Shown here one piece after another: positions 16,210-25,734 of a stretch of 64,000 bases of DNA. Position 1 is the stretch's first letter; each line of letters starts with the position of its first letter. The notes under the pieces are model-generated. The model had not been told where the DNA came from, searched no databases, and saw only the letters and a list, made by a program, of their open reading frames with translations. The position numbers were made by a program, and so were the translations under genes. The stretch is taken from NCBI RefSeq assembly GCF_021532625.1, contig NZ_JAKGAR010000002.1, forward strand, positions 186,001 through 250,000. Direction: 5' to 3'. Source of the stretch: Octadecabacter algicola. Its GTDB lineage: Bacteria; Pseudomonadota; Alphaproteobacteria; Rhodobacterales; Rhodobacteraceae.

Positions 16210-18969
16210 TTATTGGCCCAACCGATCCAGCAATGCAGGCACATGCACCTGATCCGATTTATAATTGCCCGTCAGCACATGCATGATCAGGTTCACGCCA
16301 AATCGCAGGGCGATTTCGCGCTGGCGTTCGCCCGCCAATCCACGTCCGATTGGAACCAGCGGCGTGCCCTGCCGATCTGTTGCCCAAGCTGAGGCCCAGT
16401 CATTGCCGCCGATCACCACTGGCGTCACACCGTCATTGAGGTCGCGGAATGGCATGCCTTCGGCGGCTTGCGCGTTTGCGGATGCTGCTTCGACCCAGAT
16501 GTCGCGGCTTGCGTGGCGACCAGGAAAATCTTGGAGAAGATAAAACGTGCGGGTCAGAACATGGTCCTGCGGAATGGGTTCAAGCGCAGGAATATCAAGA
16601 CCACGGGCAATCGCCTGCAATTTGCGCCCCTCTGGACTGGCCGATCCAAACCGCGCAAGGTCTGCATCACGTGTGTCAAACAAGATCATGCCACCGCTGC
16701 GCAGATAGCGGTTCAAGCGGGCGTAGGCCTCACGCGTTGGCAGTTGTTGATCGGCGGTCACGGGCCAGTAAATGAACGGGAAAAACGCCAGCTCATCGGT
16801 CTCAAGGTCAATACCGACAGGAAAGGATGGTTCAATGGATGTGCGCTGGAACAGGATGTTGGACAAGCCATAAAGGCCCGCATCAGACATCTCATCGACC
16901 TGCGTATCGCCTGTAATCACATAGGCCAGCACCACATCCGCCGTTGAGGCGATCGCAAAGCTATCGTCCTGAGCATCGGCCCAATTGGGCGCGATCATCA
17001 TCGCCATCAGAACCACTGCCGCCGATGCAGCACGCGGCCCGCGCAAGCGGCCTGACAGTGCGAGTGACGCGATGATATCGATGCTCAGCAACACCAGTGC
17101 TGCCGCCAAGAGCCAGCCTTTCAACAAGGTTTCACGCACGACGTTCAATCCTTCTACTGCGATGCGGGCAGGCCAAGTGGCAGCGGCCAAGACGTCGTCG
17201 GGGCCTGTCACGTTCAACGCGATACGGCGATCCTCGCCGGCGTAAAGGCCGGGCAATAGATCAGCGGATGCGACGGCCTCAGCCAAATCTTCACCAGCAA
17301 CGCCGGGCAAGGTATCGGCGCGGGACAGTTCCCCGAAGGCGTCCAGCACGTCCTCGGGTTGCCACGTGGTGCCAGCTAAGTCTTCGACGCTGGGGGTGGC
17401 TGGGCGGGTCGAGATCGCCAAGCGTTCAAGCATCTGAACGAACAACCCTGACAACGGTAAGGTGGACCATTCCGCGTTTGCGGTGACGTGGAACAAAACA
17501 ATGGATCCATTGCCGCTGGATTTACGGGTGACCAAAGGCGTGCCATCGGCCAATTGCGCGATCACGCGGTCAGCCAATGTCGGGTCCGGCTGGGCCATGA
17601 CCTGTGCAGTCACTGCCACATCATCTGGAATAGGCAGGCCAAAGAACGGGCTGTTGTCAGCAAAGGGGGCCAGTTCTTTGGGTTCACCCCAAGACATCGC
17701 GCCGCCAATGGAACGCCCGCCAACCCGCAATCTAACGGGCATCAGAGGGTCTTCGTCGGTGCGGCTGATGTCGGACGCTGCAAGACGCGGACCAGCAAAG
17801 CGCACAAGCAACCCGCCCGTATCGACCCATTCCAACATCGCGTCGGCCTCGATTGCCGTCAGCGTGGCCACATCGGCAAGGATGATGACATCCGGATTTG
17901 CCAACAACACGTCTTCGAGGCTGCCTTCAATCAGGTCAGCCGTCGGGATCAAAGCCTGTTCAAGGTAGTGCAATGGCGACAACAGTTCGAGCGCTTCGCG
18001 GTCGCTGGCACCTGCCAAAAGAGCGACTTCGCGGCGTTTCAAGGCGTCATCCGCAAGGGTTATAACAGCGGCAGATCGAATGCCTTGTATTTCGAAACGA
18101 GTCACGCGGTTGCGCAGTTCAGGCGGAAGGTCAAAGGTGGCCGTTGCCACAAGGTCTGAAGCCGTGAACGTGGCGGTCGCCGTTGCAAGGCGACGTTCAA
18201 CACCCGCAGGGTCAAGCCCGACCGCGGTGACGGTGGTTTCGGTGTCATTGCCAGCGGCGGCCCGTAGAACTGTGACGCTGACAGCGTCGTCCACGAACTG
18301 GGCAGGCCGCAGCGCGAACACGGGGCGCGTGGATTCAAAGGCGGTGACAGTACCATGGGTTTCGAGTGACGTAAGAAGATCGCTGCGGCTGTCATGCGCG
18401 ATACCGTCCGACAGCCAGAAGGTATCAAATGTGCCGGTCAGGCTACCTGCCCACAGGGAGAGGGCTTCGGCGTCGGGTGCAAAGGGGCGTGGCATAACAT
18501 TGGGGAGCCGTTGTTGCACGGCCTGCGCATCTTGAAACACAGGTGGTTCTGGCGGCAGATCGGTAAGTGTGACGAGGGCGGCGGTTCGTCCATCGCGTGC
18601 GGCTTCGGCCAAGGCGGCATCGACGCGGTCGATGCGGCGGGTCCAGTCGCGGGCATCTGCCCATGTGCCATCCATGATCACCAATAGTGGACCGTTGCCT
18701 GCGGTTTCCTGTTTCGGGTTCAAGACGGGGCCTGCAAAGGCCGTGATGATCGCGGCGACAGCCGAAAGCCGCAGCAACAAAAGCCACCATGGTGTGCGGT
18801 CCGACTGACTGTCATCATCGGATAGGCCCAACAGAAGCGCGACACCGGGAAAGCGGCGGCGGATCGGGGCGGGCGGAACTGCGCGCAGCAACAGCCACAA
18901 GATCGGCAGGATTAGCAGACCGAGCAACAGCCACGGCGTGGCAAAGGCGATTGGGCCGAGTGTTAGCAT
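16210..18969 (-). CDS. DUF4159 protein with BatA-like N-terminus
   Basis: A 919-residue inner-membrane protein. The first 90 residues carry two membrane segments typical of the aerotolerance-regulator (BatA) N-terminal domain. A long von Willebrand-like periplasmic or cytoplasmic region follows. Further membrane segments lie near 635-690. The C-terminal DUF4159 domain, about 690-919, includes LYGLSNILFQRTSIEP, SGGMILFDTRDAD and FGVNLIMHVLTGNYKSDQ. It belongs to the MoxR cluster and is separated by 40 bases from the downstream membrane gene. Function is unassigned; a chaperone-like cell envelope role is inferred. Confidence 0.85.
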   Translation of the reverse strand: MLTLGPIAFATPWLLLGLLILPILWLLLRAVPPAPIRRRFPGVALLLGLSDDDSQSDRTPWWLLLLRLSAVAAIITAFAGPVLNPKQETAGNGPLLVIMDGTWADARDWTRRIDRVDAALAEAARDGRTAALVTLTDLPPEPPVFQDAQAVQQRLPNVMPRPFAPDAEALSLWAGSLTGTFDTFWLSDGIAHDSRSDLLTSLETHGTVTAFESTRPVFALRPAQFVDDAVSVTVLRAAAGNDTETTVTAVGLDPAGVERRLATATATFTASDLVATATFDLPPELRNRVTRFEIQGIRSAAVITLADDALKRREVALLAGASDREALELLSPLHYLEQALIPTADLIEGSLEDVLLANPDVIILADVATLTAIEADAMLEWVDTGGLLVRFAGPRLAASDISRTDEDPLMPVRLRVGGRSIGGAMSWGEPKELAPFADNSPFFGLPIPDDVAVTAQVMAQPDPTLADRVIAQLADGTPLVTRKSSGNGSIVLFHVTANAEWSTLPLSGLFVQMLERLAISTRPATPSVEDLAGTTWQPEDVLDAFGELSRADTLPGVAGEDLAEAVASADLLPGLYAGEDRRIALNVTGPDDVLAAATWPARIAVEGLNVVRETLLKGWLLAAALVLLSIDIIASLALSGRLRGPRAASAAVVLMAMMIAPNWADAQDDSFAIASTADVVLAYVITGDTQVDEMSDAGLYGLSNILFQRTSIEPSFPVGIDLETDELAFFPFIYWPVTADQQLPTREAYARLNRYLRSGGMILFDTRDADLARFGSASPEGRKLQAIARGLDIPALEPIPQDHVLTRTFYLLQDFPGRHASRDIWVEAASANAQAAEGMPFRDLNDGVTPVVIGGNDWASAWATDRQGTPLVPIGRGLAGERQREIALRFGVNLIMHVLTGNYKSDQVHVPALLDRLGQ

Positions 18970-19006
18970 GTTGTGATCTCACTGTTGGCGAAACGCAGTA
19001 GGAAAG

Positions 19007-19882
19007 TCATGCGCGGCGTTCCAGTGCCGAATAGGTCCAAAGCAGGGCCGACGACGCGGCGGTATCGGTGTGATGGGTGTGGAACTGCCAACCAGAGGTT
19101 CGCGCCAACGTCGCGAGGCGGTCTTTGCGTTCAGCGAGGCGATCAAGGTAGCGGTCGCGCAAATCACGAGCTTTCAGGGTTTCATGTACGACAGCACCGG
19201 TCATGGATTCAAAGATCGTGCGTCCGTCAAATGGGAAGGCTTCTTCCGTGGGATCAAGGACTTGCACCAATGCGCCGCGCACGTCGCGTTCGGCGGCTTT
19301 GGCCATGGCGGTTTCGATCCCTGTCAGATCGCCCAAGAAATCCGACACGAAGAGTGCGCGGGAATGGGAGGCCATGCCGTCTGCAACAGGGGTTCCGAAG
19401 TCGTCGGCGTGATCTTCAGACAAGAGGGCGGCCATCTGAGAGATTTGCATTTCACCCCGACGAGGGGGCAGTAGGTCGCCAGTCAGCCCAACCCGTTCCC
19501 CGCCGCGCAGCAAAAGGATCGCCGTGGCAAGTGCAAGCGTGCGCGCGCGCTGGGCTTTGGTGGTCCCGTCTTTCAGGGACGTGAACGACATTGCGGCGGA
19601 TTGATCGACCCAGAGCAGGATACTTTGGGCGATTTGCCATTCTTTGTCTTGTACGAACTGGTTGTCAGACCGTGCTGAACGACGCCAATCAATCGCGCGC
19701 ATTTCATCGTGGTTTTGTGCTGGCCGATATTGCCAGAACGTATCACCCGCACCTGCGCGGCGGCGACCGTGATCGCCCACCATGACCGTTGCGGCAAGGT
19801 GTTCTGCCTCGGCCAGCAAAGCTGGGAACGGCGCAGCGAGGTCTTCGGATCGCGACCTCAGGGAGAGGGGCGCGTCACTCAT
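19007..19882 (-). CDS. DUF58 domain-containing protein
   Basis: A 291-residue cytoplasmic protein. The RRAGAGDTFWQYRP and AIDWRRSARSD segments near residues 40-70 are the DUF58 core, with a degenerate von Willebrand A fold around SILLWVDQSAAMSF and LFVSDFLGDL. DUF58 proteins are usual partners of MoxR ATPases. The start overlaps the moxR-like stop by four bases, which supports translational coupling. Confidence 0.92.
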   Translation of the reverse strand: MSDAPLSLRSRSEDLAAPFPALLAEAEHLAATVMVGDHGRRRAGAGDTFWQYRPAQNHDEMRAIDWRRSARSDNQFVQDKEWQIAQSILLWVDQSAAMSFTSLKDGTTKAQRARTLALATAILLLRGGERVGLTGDLLPPRRGEMQISQMAALLSEDHADDFGTPVADGMASHSRALFVSDFLGDLTGIETAMAKAAERDVRGALVQVLDPTEEAFPFDGRTIFESMTGAVVHETLKARDLRDRYLDRLAERKDRLATLARTSGWQFHTHHTDTAASSALLWTYSALERRA

Positions 19883-20898
19883 GCGGCGGCGGCAGTCGCA
19901 GTAATTTGGGTCGCCACTTGATCAATCACATCCGCGAGGACCTCTCCGCGGGCACGAGCCGCAAACGAAAGGGCCATACGGTGGGACAGCACGGGTGCAG
20001 CCATGGCGCGAACGTCGTCAATGGACGGCACAAGGCGGCCATCAAGCAATGCGTTGGCGCGAACCGTCATCATTAAAGCCTGCGCCGCACGTGGGCCCGG
20101 GCCCCAATTGACGCTGTTTTTCACGACGTCCGGTGCTGTTTCATCATCAGGGCGACAGGCGCGCACGAGGTCGAGGATCATTTCAACAATGCCGTCGCCG
20201 ACGGGCATGCGGCGCAGAAGTGTTTGCGCGGCCAAAAGCTCATCGGCAGTAAAGACGGCAGATGCAGCACCTTCGTCGATCCCTGTCGTCGCGATCAGAA
20301 TGTCGCGTTCGGTTTCGCGTGTCGGGTAAGGCACATCGATTTGCACAAGGAAACGGTCAAGCTGGGCTTCTGGCAGCGGGTAGGTGCCTTCTTGTTCCAG
20401 CGGGTTTTGCGTGGCGAGAACGTGGAACGGCACGCCAAGGGAGCGATGTTCGCCGGCTATGGTCACTTCTTTTTCCTGCATCGCCTGTAGCAGCGCCGAT
20501 TGGGTCCGTGGTGAAGCGCGGTTGATTTCATCCGCCATCAAGAGCTGGCAAAACACCGGACCTTCGATAAAGCGAAAGTCGCGGCTGCCGTCAGCGGCGG
20601 TTTCGAGTACTTCGGATCCAAGAATATCCGCGGGCATCAGGTCCGGTGTGAACTGAATGCGGTTGCCGTTCAGGCCCATCACGGTGGACAGCGTATCCAC
20701 CAACATCGTCTTACCCAAACCGGGGAGGCCGATCAGCAGCGCATGGCCGCCACACAGAAGGGACGTCAGCGTAAGATCAACAACCTTATCCTGTCCGATA
20801 AACCGTTTGGCGATAGACGACCGCGCCTCTGCCAGTTTGCCACCAAGGGCTTCGATATCATTAACAAGTTGATCGTTACTCTGGTCGGGGCTGGGCAT
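19879..20898 (-). CDS. MoxR family AAA ATPase
   Basis: A 339-residue AAA+ ATPase thought to act as a chaperone or metal-insertion helper for von Willebrand A proteins. Visible motifs are Walker A GLPGLGKT (about 72-79), Walker B LLMADEINRA (about 128), sensor 1 ATQNPLEQEGTYPLPEAQLDRF and a C-terminal lid. The ATG at 20898 is chosen because AAAGGA lies 10 bases before it; one eight codons upstream (20922) is less well supported. It is the first gene of the cluster and divergent from the DUF1285 gene. Confidence 0.95.
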   Translation of the reverse strand: MPSPDQSNDQLVNDIEALGGKLAEARSSIAKRFIGQDKVVDLTLTSLLCGGHALLIGLPGLGKTMLVDTLSTVMGLNGNRIQFTPDLMPADILGSEVLETAADGSRDFRFIEGPVFCQLLMADEINRASPRTQSALLQAMQEKEVTIAGEHRSLGVPFHVLATQNPLEQEGTYPLPEAQLDRFLVQIDVPYPTRETERDILIATTGIDEGAASAVFTADELLAAQTLLRRMPVGDGIVEMILDLVRACRPDDETAPDVVKNSVNWGPGPRAAQALMMTVRANALLDGRLVPSIDDVRAMAAPVLSHRMALSFAARARGEVLADVIDQVATQITATAAAA

Positions 20899-20964
20899 GG
20901 CAATCCGGTCCTTTAGGGGCATATAGTTGAATTAACAGAAGAACAGATAACGCGGATAAGCCCA

Positions 20965-21558
20965 ATGGCAAAAACAAACCAAAGTGATGAGAAGGTGCCT
21001 GTTTCGGCGGAAAGTCTCGCATCATCGGCGCGTGCAGCGAGCAAAGGGGGCGGATTGCCCCCCGTGGACAAATGGAATCCGCCGTTTTGCGGGGATTTGG
21101 ACATGCGGATCGCGCGGGACGGGACGTGGTTTTATTTGGGCACACCCATTGGACGTCCCGAATTGGTGCGCCTGTTTTCGACGGTTATTCGCCGTGACGG
21201 GGACGACTATTTTCTGGTGACGCCCGTCGAGAAGGTCGGAATCACCGTGGATGACGCGCCTTTTGTGGCTGTGGATTTTGAAACTGTGGACGGGGACCTG
21301 CGATTTGAAACCAATGTCGGGGATTTTGCGACAGCAGGGCCACAACACCCTATCCGCGTGGTACGGAACCCCGAAACAGGAGAGCCATCGCCCTACGTTT
21401 TGGTCCGTCGCAACCTCGAGGCGCTGATTGATCGCAAGTCGTTCTACAGGCTTGTCGATATCGGAGAGACGGCGCCGCATGATGGGGCTGATTGGTTTGG
21501 GGTGCGATCTGGCGGGGTATTCTTCCCGATCATTCTTGCCGCAGAACTGGACATCTGA
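20965..21558 (+). CDS. DUF1285 domain-containing protein
   Basis: A 197-residue soluble protein. The conserved run PPVDKWNPPFCGDLDMRI followed by a GTWFYLGTPIGRPELVRLFS segment (about residues 33-75) identifies DUF1285, which sits next to moxR/DUF58 genes in many alphaproteobacteria. Function is unknown. Its TGA stop shares one base with the ATG of the next gene (TGATG), so the two are translationally coupled. Confidence 0.92.
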   Translation: MAKTNQSDEKVPVSAESLASSARAASKGGGLPPVDKWNPPFCGDLDMRIARDGTWFYLGTPIGRPELVRLFSTVIRRDGDDYFLVTPVEKVGITVDDAPFVAVDFETVDGDLRFETNVGDFATAGPQHPIRVVRNPETGEPSPYVLVRRNLEALIDRKSFYRLVDIGETAPHDGADWFGVRSGGVFFPIILAAELDI

Positions 21559-22313
21559 TGCCAAAGTTTTGCGCCAACTTATCGATGTTGTTCACCGAAT
21601 ACCCATTGCTGGAGCGTCCTATGGCAGCGGCCAAGGCGGGATTTAAAGCGGTGGAAGTTCTGTTTCCTTATGACGAAAACGCAGCCGAATTTGGCACGGC
21701 GCTGGCTCGGGCGAAAATGCCTATGGCGCTGATCAATTGCCCGCCGCCAAATTACACTGATCCCAATGGCCCCCGTGGATTTGCCGCCATGCCTCAGGAA
21801 CAAGTGCGGTTTCAGGGCGCGTTTCGCCGCACGGTTCGTTATGCGGGCGCTCTGGGCGCGGAGTTCATTCATATCATGGCGGGGGCCGCTGAAGGGTCGG
21901 ACGCACGCGCCTGTTTCGTCGAAAATCTGAAATGGGCAGCAGAGTCTGCGCCGAAACAAAAACTGACGATTGAACCGATCAACCGCCACGACTTACCTGG
22001 TTATTTCTTGGACGATTTCGACTTGGCGATGGAGATTTTGGACGAGGTAAATGCGCCAAACCTGTATTTGCAGTTCGATGCTTATCACGCTGCGCGAATT
22101 ACCGGTGACGTTCTGGGCACATGGGACAAGGTAAAAGCCCGTGTTGCCCATGTTCAGGTCGGCAGTGTGCCGGATCGCCACGAACCGTCGGAGGGTGATT
22201 TTGACTACGCCGCGTTCTTTAAAATGCTGGATAAACAAAAATTTAAGGGCTGGGTGAGTGGCGAATATAACCCCGCCGGACGGACCGAAGAGAATCTTTC
22301 TTGGATCAGCTGA
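21558..22313 (+). CDS. hyi: hydroxypyruvate isomerase family TIM-barrel protein
   Basis: A 251-residue protein starting MPKFCANLSMLFTEYPLLER. The motifs FKAVEVLFPYD, LTIEPINRHDLPGYFLDD, LQFDAYHAARITGD and AHVQVGSVPDRHEP are those of hydroxypyruvate isomerase (Hyi), which interconverts hydroxypyruvate and tartronate semialdehyde in glyoxylate metabolism. Catalytic glutamates are present (LTIEP; SGEYNP). The presence of glcDEF in the same window fits a glyoxylate pathway role. OtnI-type isomerases are close relatives and cannot be excluded. Confidence 0.85.
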   Translation: MPKFCANLSMLFTEYPLLERPMAAAKAGFKAVEVLFPYDENAAEFGTALARAKMPMALINCPPPNYTDPNGPRGFAAMPQEQVRFQGAFRRTVRYAGALGAEFIHIMAGAAEGSDARACFVENLKWAAESAPKQKLTIEPINRHDLPGYFLDDFDLAMEILDEVNAPNLYLQFDAYHAARITGDVLGTWDKVKARVAHVQVGSVPDRHEPSEGDFDYAAFFKMLDKQKFKGWVSGEYNPAGRTEENLSWIS

Positions 22314-22385
22314 CAACCTGCTGACATAATGCTGTCAGTAGGGGTGTGTCAGAAGATGCTCATCAACAACTTATGGAGATGAGAA

Positions 22386-22760
22386 ATGACATACCAACCA
22401 ATGACAGCATGGGTCGAAATTCCAGTGACGGACCTCGAGAAATCAATGGCGTACTATGACGAAGTGTTCGGATGGACATCGCAAATGGTAACTGACATGG
22501 GGCCAAACCCGATTGCCATTTTGGACGGTGCCGATAACGGTGGTGGTGGCCACCTTTATCCGGGTAAGCCACCAGCAACTGGGACGGGCGCTACGCTTCA
22601 TTTGTCGGTGTCCGGTAAACTCGAAGATGCCGCCGCGCGGGTTACCAAAGCAGGGGGCGAGGTTCTGGGGCCAATTGTCGACATTCCAGCGGGTCGTTTT
22701 CAGTACACGCTTGATCTTGATGGAAACTCCATCGGGCTCTTCGAACTTGGAAAGAAATAA
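22386..22760 (+). CDS. VOC family protein (glyoxalase/bleomycin-resistance fold)
   Basis: A 124-residue single-module vicinal oxygen chelate protein. The N-terminal pattern (WVEIPVTDLEKSMAYYDEVFGW) and C-terminal FQYTLDLDGNSIGLFEL are typical. The C-terminal Glu of the metal site is present in GLFEL, while the first position is Glu rather than His (WVEIP). It may therefore be a non-enzymatic or divergent member. It is followed four bases later by a WYL regulator gene, so the two are probably one unit. Confidence 0.88.
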   Translation: MTYQPMTAWVEIPVTDLEKSMAYYDEVFGWTSQMVTDMGPNPIAILDGADNGGGGHLYPGKPPATGTGATLHLSVSGKLEDAAARVTKAGGEVLGPIVDIPAGRFQYTLDLDGNSIGLFELGKK

Positions 22761-22763
22761 ACC

Positions 22764-23462
22764 ATGAGACGCGCCGACCGCCTTTTCCAGATTGTACAAT
22801 ATCTGCGGGGCGGTCGGCTGCTTACGGCTCAAATGCTGGCTGAACGGCTCGAGGTTACAAAGCGGACGGTGTATCGCGATGTAGCGGATTTGATTGGCTC
22901 TGGCGTGCCGATTGAGGGTGAAGCTGGCGTTGGGTATGTGATGAGGGCGGGTTATGACCTGCCGCCGCTGATGTTCAATTCAGAAGAAATTGTGGCCCTT
23001 GTGGCAGGAGCGCGGATGATCCGTGCGTGGGGTGGCGCATCAATGGCCGCCGCCGCCGAGGAAGCGTTGGTCAAGATCGAGGCGGTGTTGCCCGATGATG
23101 CACGGGCCAAGGCCGCTAGCGTTCCTGTTCATGCATTTACGATGCACAATATGACGGATGAAATCCGCGCGCGCATTGACCGTATTGAAACGGCGGCGGA
23201 CGGGCGCATCAGGTTGGATTTGGACTATGCCGATCAATTTGGCGCGTCTTCACGGCGTGTCATTCGGCCTTTGGGGTTGTGGTTCTGGGGCAAGGTTTGG
23301 ACCGTCGTTGGATGGTGCGAATTGCGCAATGATTTCCGTATGTTCCGCCTTGATCGCATCAAAGACATGGAAGAAGCAGGGCCGTTCAAAATTGAAAAGG
23401 GCCAGAGTCTGAGGGACTTTTACGCCAGTCCGGATGTCGGACGACCTGAGGGTGCGTCATGA
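22764..23462 (+). CDS. YafY/WYL-domain transcriptional regulator
   Basis: A 232-residue DNA-binding protein with an N-terminal HTH_11 domain (about residues 1-60: RLFQIVQYLRGGRLLTAQML and VTKRTVYRDVADLIGSGV). It has a C-terminal WYL-type ligand-sensing region (VIRPLGLWFWGKVWTVVGWCELRNDFRMFRLDRI). The order VOC-regulator-DUF6500 in one tight run suggests it controls its own small operon. The effector is unknown. Confidence 0.9.
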   Translation: MRRADRLFQIVQYLRGGRLLTAQMLAERLEVTKRTVYRDVADLIGSGVPIEGEAGVGYVMRAGYDLPPLMFNSEEIVALVAGARMIRAWGGASMAAAAEEALVKIEAVLPDDARAKAASVPVHAFTMHNMTDEIRARIDRIETAADGRIRLDLDYADQFGASSRRVIRPLGLWFWGKVWTVVGWCELRNDFRMFRLDRIKDMEEAGPFKIEKGQSLRDFYASPDVGRPEGAS

Positions 23463-23677
23463 GGCAGAGTTTAAGAGATAAGGCTGTCGCTATTTGTGAT
23501 GCAAAGATCGCGAAGAAGGGCGAGAATGTTGGCCTGTCGTTTTACGCATTTTTTGCGAATAAGAATGATGATCCCGAACGTCTTATGGAAGCGGCGGAGT
23601 GGTGGATCAAAACCCACAAGCTGGATCACTTTGAGAAGGCTGTAAAAATCCGCGAGATGATCACAGACGGGAAGTGA
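23459..23677 (+). CDS. small conserved protein (DUF6500-like)
   Basis: A 72-residue soluble protein beginning MRQSLRDKAVAICDAKIA, with the block VGLSFYAFFANKNDDPE and WWIKTHKLDHFEKAVKI. From memory it matches DUF6500; function unknown. It overlaps the WYL regulator stop by four bases and ends just before a strong palindrome. Confidence 0.7.
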   Translation: MRQSLRDKAVAICDAKIAKKGENVGLSFYAFFANKNDDPERLMEAAEWWIKTHKLDHFEKAVKIREMITDGK

Positions 23678-23685
23678 CTATCGCT

Positions 23686-23721
23686 AAAGAGGTCGACCTC
23701 GCATGCGAAGCCGACCTCTTT
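23686..23721. terminator. bidirectional terminator between convergent genes
   Basis: A perfect 10-base inverted repeat, AAAGAGGTCG (23686-23695) and CGACCTCTTT (23712-23721), encloses a second palindrome (TCGCATGCGA). It lies between the stop of the DUF6500-like gene and the stop of the convergent von Willebrand gene. U-tracts are short on both sides, so efficiency is uncertain. Confidence 0.65.
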
Positions 23722-23742
23722 GATCCGTCTGATCGCTAAGGG

Positions 23743-25734
23743 TTAGTTGCTGAGGGATTGTGCCAAGCGCATCAACTGCACCGCCTCGGTTCGGTAACCG
23801 AATTGGTCGGTGCTACGGTTGGCGTTTGCCAATGCGATGGCGTCATCCCAGCCCCAATCACCAAGATAGGTGTCATCGCACAACAGCTGGCCAAAGCCCG
23901 CCATAGAAGCGGCGAACAGGGCTTCGGTGTCGGGTGTGCCGACGGTCGAGAATGGTGTTTCGATCAACTGGCTGACGTCCTCGCCGGGCGCTTTGTACCG
24001 CAGGCGCAGGAAGCCAAGTTCGTCAGATGTCGTTCCCGTTTCAGCCACTTGATAACGCAGCGGATCGCTGAGTTGTGCGGGCGAACCGACGGGGGTGACT
24101 TCATAGATCGCCGTGACCGTGTGGCCTGCGCCAAGTTCGCCTGCATCCACGGCGTCGTTGTTGAAATCCTCACGGGCAAGGGAGCGGGTCTCATAGCCGA
24201 TTAAGCGATATTCAGCGATGGTTGCGGGATTGAATTCAACCTGAATTTTTACGTCATTGGCGATGGGGAACAAAGCGCCTGTGAGGTTATCAACCAGCAC
24301 CTTTTGGGCCTCTGACAAGGTGTCGATATAGGCCGCAGTTCCGTTGCCGTTTTGCGCAAGGCTTTGCATAGTCGCGTCTTGCAGATTACCGCGACCGAAA
24401 CCAAGGACGGACAGGTAAGTGCCGCTATCGCGTTTGTCTTCGATGTAGGCTTCCAAACCGCGCGGATCAGACAGGCCGACGTTGAAATCACCGTCTGTGG
24501 CAAGGATCACGCGAGACACATCGCCATCATCTGTCATCTGTTCCGCCATGGCATACGCGGCCTCAAGCCCGCCTTGGCCGTTGGTCGATCCGCCAGCGCG
24601 AAGGTCATTTAGAGCCTTCAGGATTGTCGTACGGTCTGACGCTGCGGTTGGTTCCAGTGCGATGGATGTTGATCCCGCGTAGGTGACGATGGAAACCTCA
24701 TCTTCAGGGCGCAGGTTATCCAGCATCAGGCGGAAGGACTGACGCAGCAGCGGCAGTTTGTCCGCACTTTCCATGGACCCGGACGTGTCGATCAGGAACA
24801 CGAGGTTCAGTGGTGGGCGATCATCAACCGCAGGCATTTCACCTTGGATGCCAATGTGGACCAGCTGCGTGTCCGCGTTCCACGGGGTTTCGAACACGTT
24901 GACCGTGGGTTGGAACGGGTGCGGGCCTTCTGGTGCGGCGTAGGCGTAAGGGAAATAGTTGATCATTTCCTCGATCCGCACAGCTTGTTCGGGCGGCAGT
25001 TGGCCAGCGGTCAGGGAGGAACGCACAACGGAATAGGCGGCGGTATCCACGTCGATAGAGAACGTCGAAACCGGTTCATCGGACGTGATCTTCAGCGGGT
25101 TGGGCGTATCATTGGCAAAGGTTTCGGTGTTTGCCGCTGGTACTTGCACGATAGTTTCGTTGTAACCTGCCGGTGCCATATCGCTGGAAATTGAATCCTC
25201 CACGGCCATTTGGCGGGTCAGCGCCTGTGGCGCGGCAGGTGAAATACTGATGCTTTCGACGCTTCGTTCAAGAAGGGCAGCGCCCTCGGCTTCGGCGACG
25301 ATCGCTGGTGCTGGTTCGACGAGCGCTCTAAGGTCTGATTCTTCTTGAGCGTCGCCTGCTTGTGCTGGGGTGACGGATACAGAACCAATGGCAGTGGCAT
25401 CCGGCTCAGCCAGTGTTTCAGGGGTGGTCACCTTAGTTGTCGGGTCGAGGTTCAGGATATCGCGCCCTTGGGGCGTGGTGATCATGACGCCGCAGGCGAC
25501 GATGGCGGTGGTGACAGTGAGGCCTCCACGGGATGTAAGTTTGTTCAGCATGTCTTTTACTCCAGTCCATTTTGTTGGTCTGGTGATATGACGGGCTGCA
25601 TCGCGCGATCCTTGGAGATCGGCGAAATTTCTCGTCGCCAATGCGATATTTCGCGCCTTGGCCTCTGCATCAGGCGCAGGGGTTGCGGCATTCATTGCGG
25701 ACTTGAGGTCGTCTAGATCAAAGTCATCACTCAT
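23743..25734 (-). CDS. membrane-anchored von Willebrand A protein, YfbK/DUF3520 type
   Basis: A 663-residue protein. The N-terminal ~75 residues are charged and predicted cytoplasmic. One membrane segment follows (about 72-88, LTVTTAIVACGVMI), then a von Willebrand precursor region (STFSIDVDTAAYSVVR near 225) and a von Willebrand A domain with an intact MIDAS DTSGSM (about 310) and VILATDGDFNVG. The DUF3520 domain is C-terminal. It starts immediately after the ECF sigma stop codon (TAA then ATG). The layout suggests the cytoplasmic tail could act as an anti-sigma segment, which is inference. Confidence 0.88.
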   Translation of the reverse strand: MSDDFDLDDLKSAMNAATPAPDAEAKARNIALATRNFADLQGSRDAARHITRPTKWTGVKDMLNKLTSRGGLTVTTAIVACGVMITTPQGRDILNLDPTTKVTTPETLAEPDATAIGSVSVTPAQAGDAQEESDLRALVEPAPAIVAEAEGAALLERSVESISISPAAPQALTRQMAVEDSISSDMAPAGYNETIVQVPAANTETFANDTPNPLKITSDEPVSTFSIDVDTAAYSVVRSSLTAGQLPPEQAVRIEEMINYFPYAYAAPEGPHPFQPTVNVFETPWNADTQLVHIGIQGEMPAVDDRPPLNLVFLIDTSGSMESADKLPLLRQSFRLMLDNLRPEDEVSIVTYAGSTSIALEPTAASDRTTILKALNDLRAGGSTNGQGGLEAAYAMAEQMTDDGDVSRVILATDGDFNVGLSDPRGLEAYIEDKRDSGTYLSVLGFGRGNLQDATMQSLAQNGNGTAAYIDTLSEAQKVLVDNLTGALFPIANDVKIQVEFNPATIAEYRLIGYETRSLAREDFNNDAVDAGELGAGHTVTAIYEVTPVGSPAQLSDPLRYQVAETGTTSDELGFLRLRYKAPGEDVSQLIETPFSTVGTPDTEALFAASMAGFGQLLCDDTYLGDWGWDDAIALANANRSTDQFGYRTEAVQLMRLAQSLSN

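Noticed and set aside
22321-22338. CTGACA/TGTCAG inverted repeat after the hydroxypyruvate isomerase gene
   Set aside because: The six-base stem and lack of a U-tract are too weak to call.
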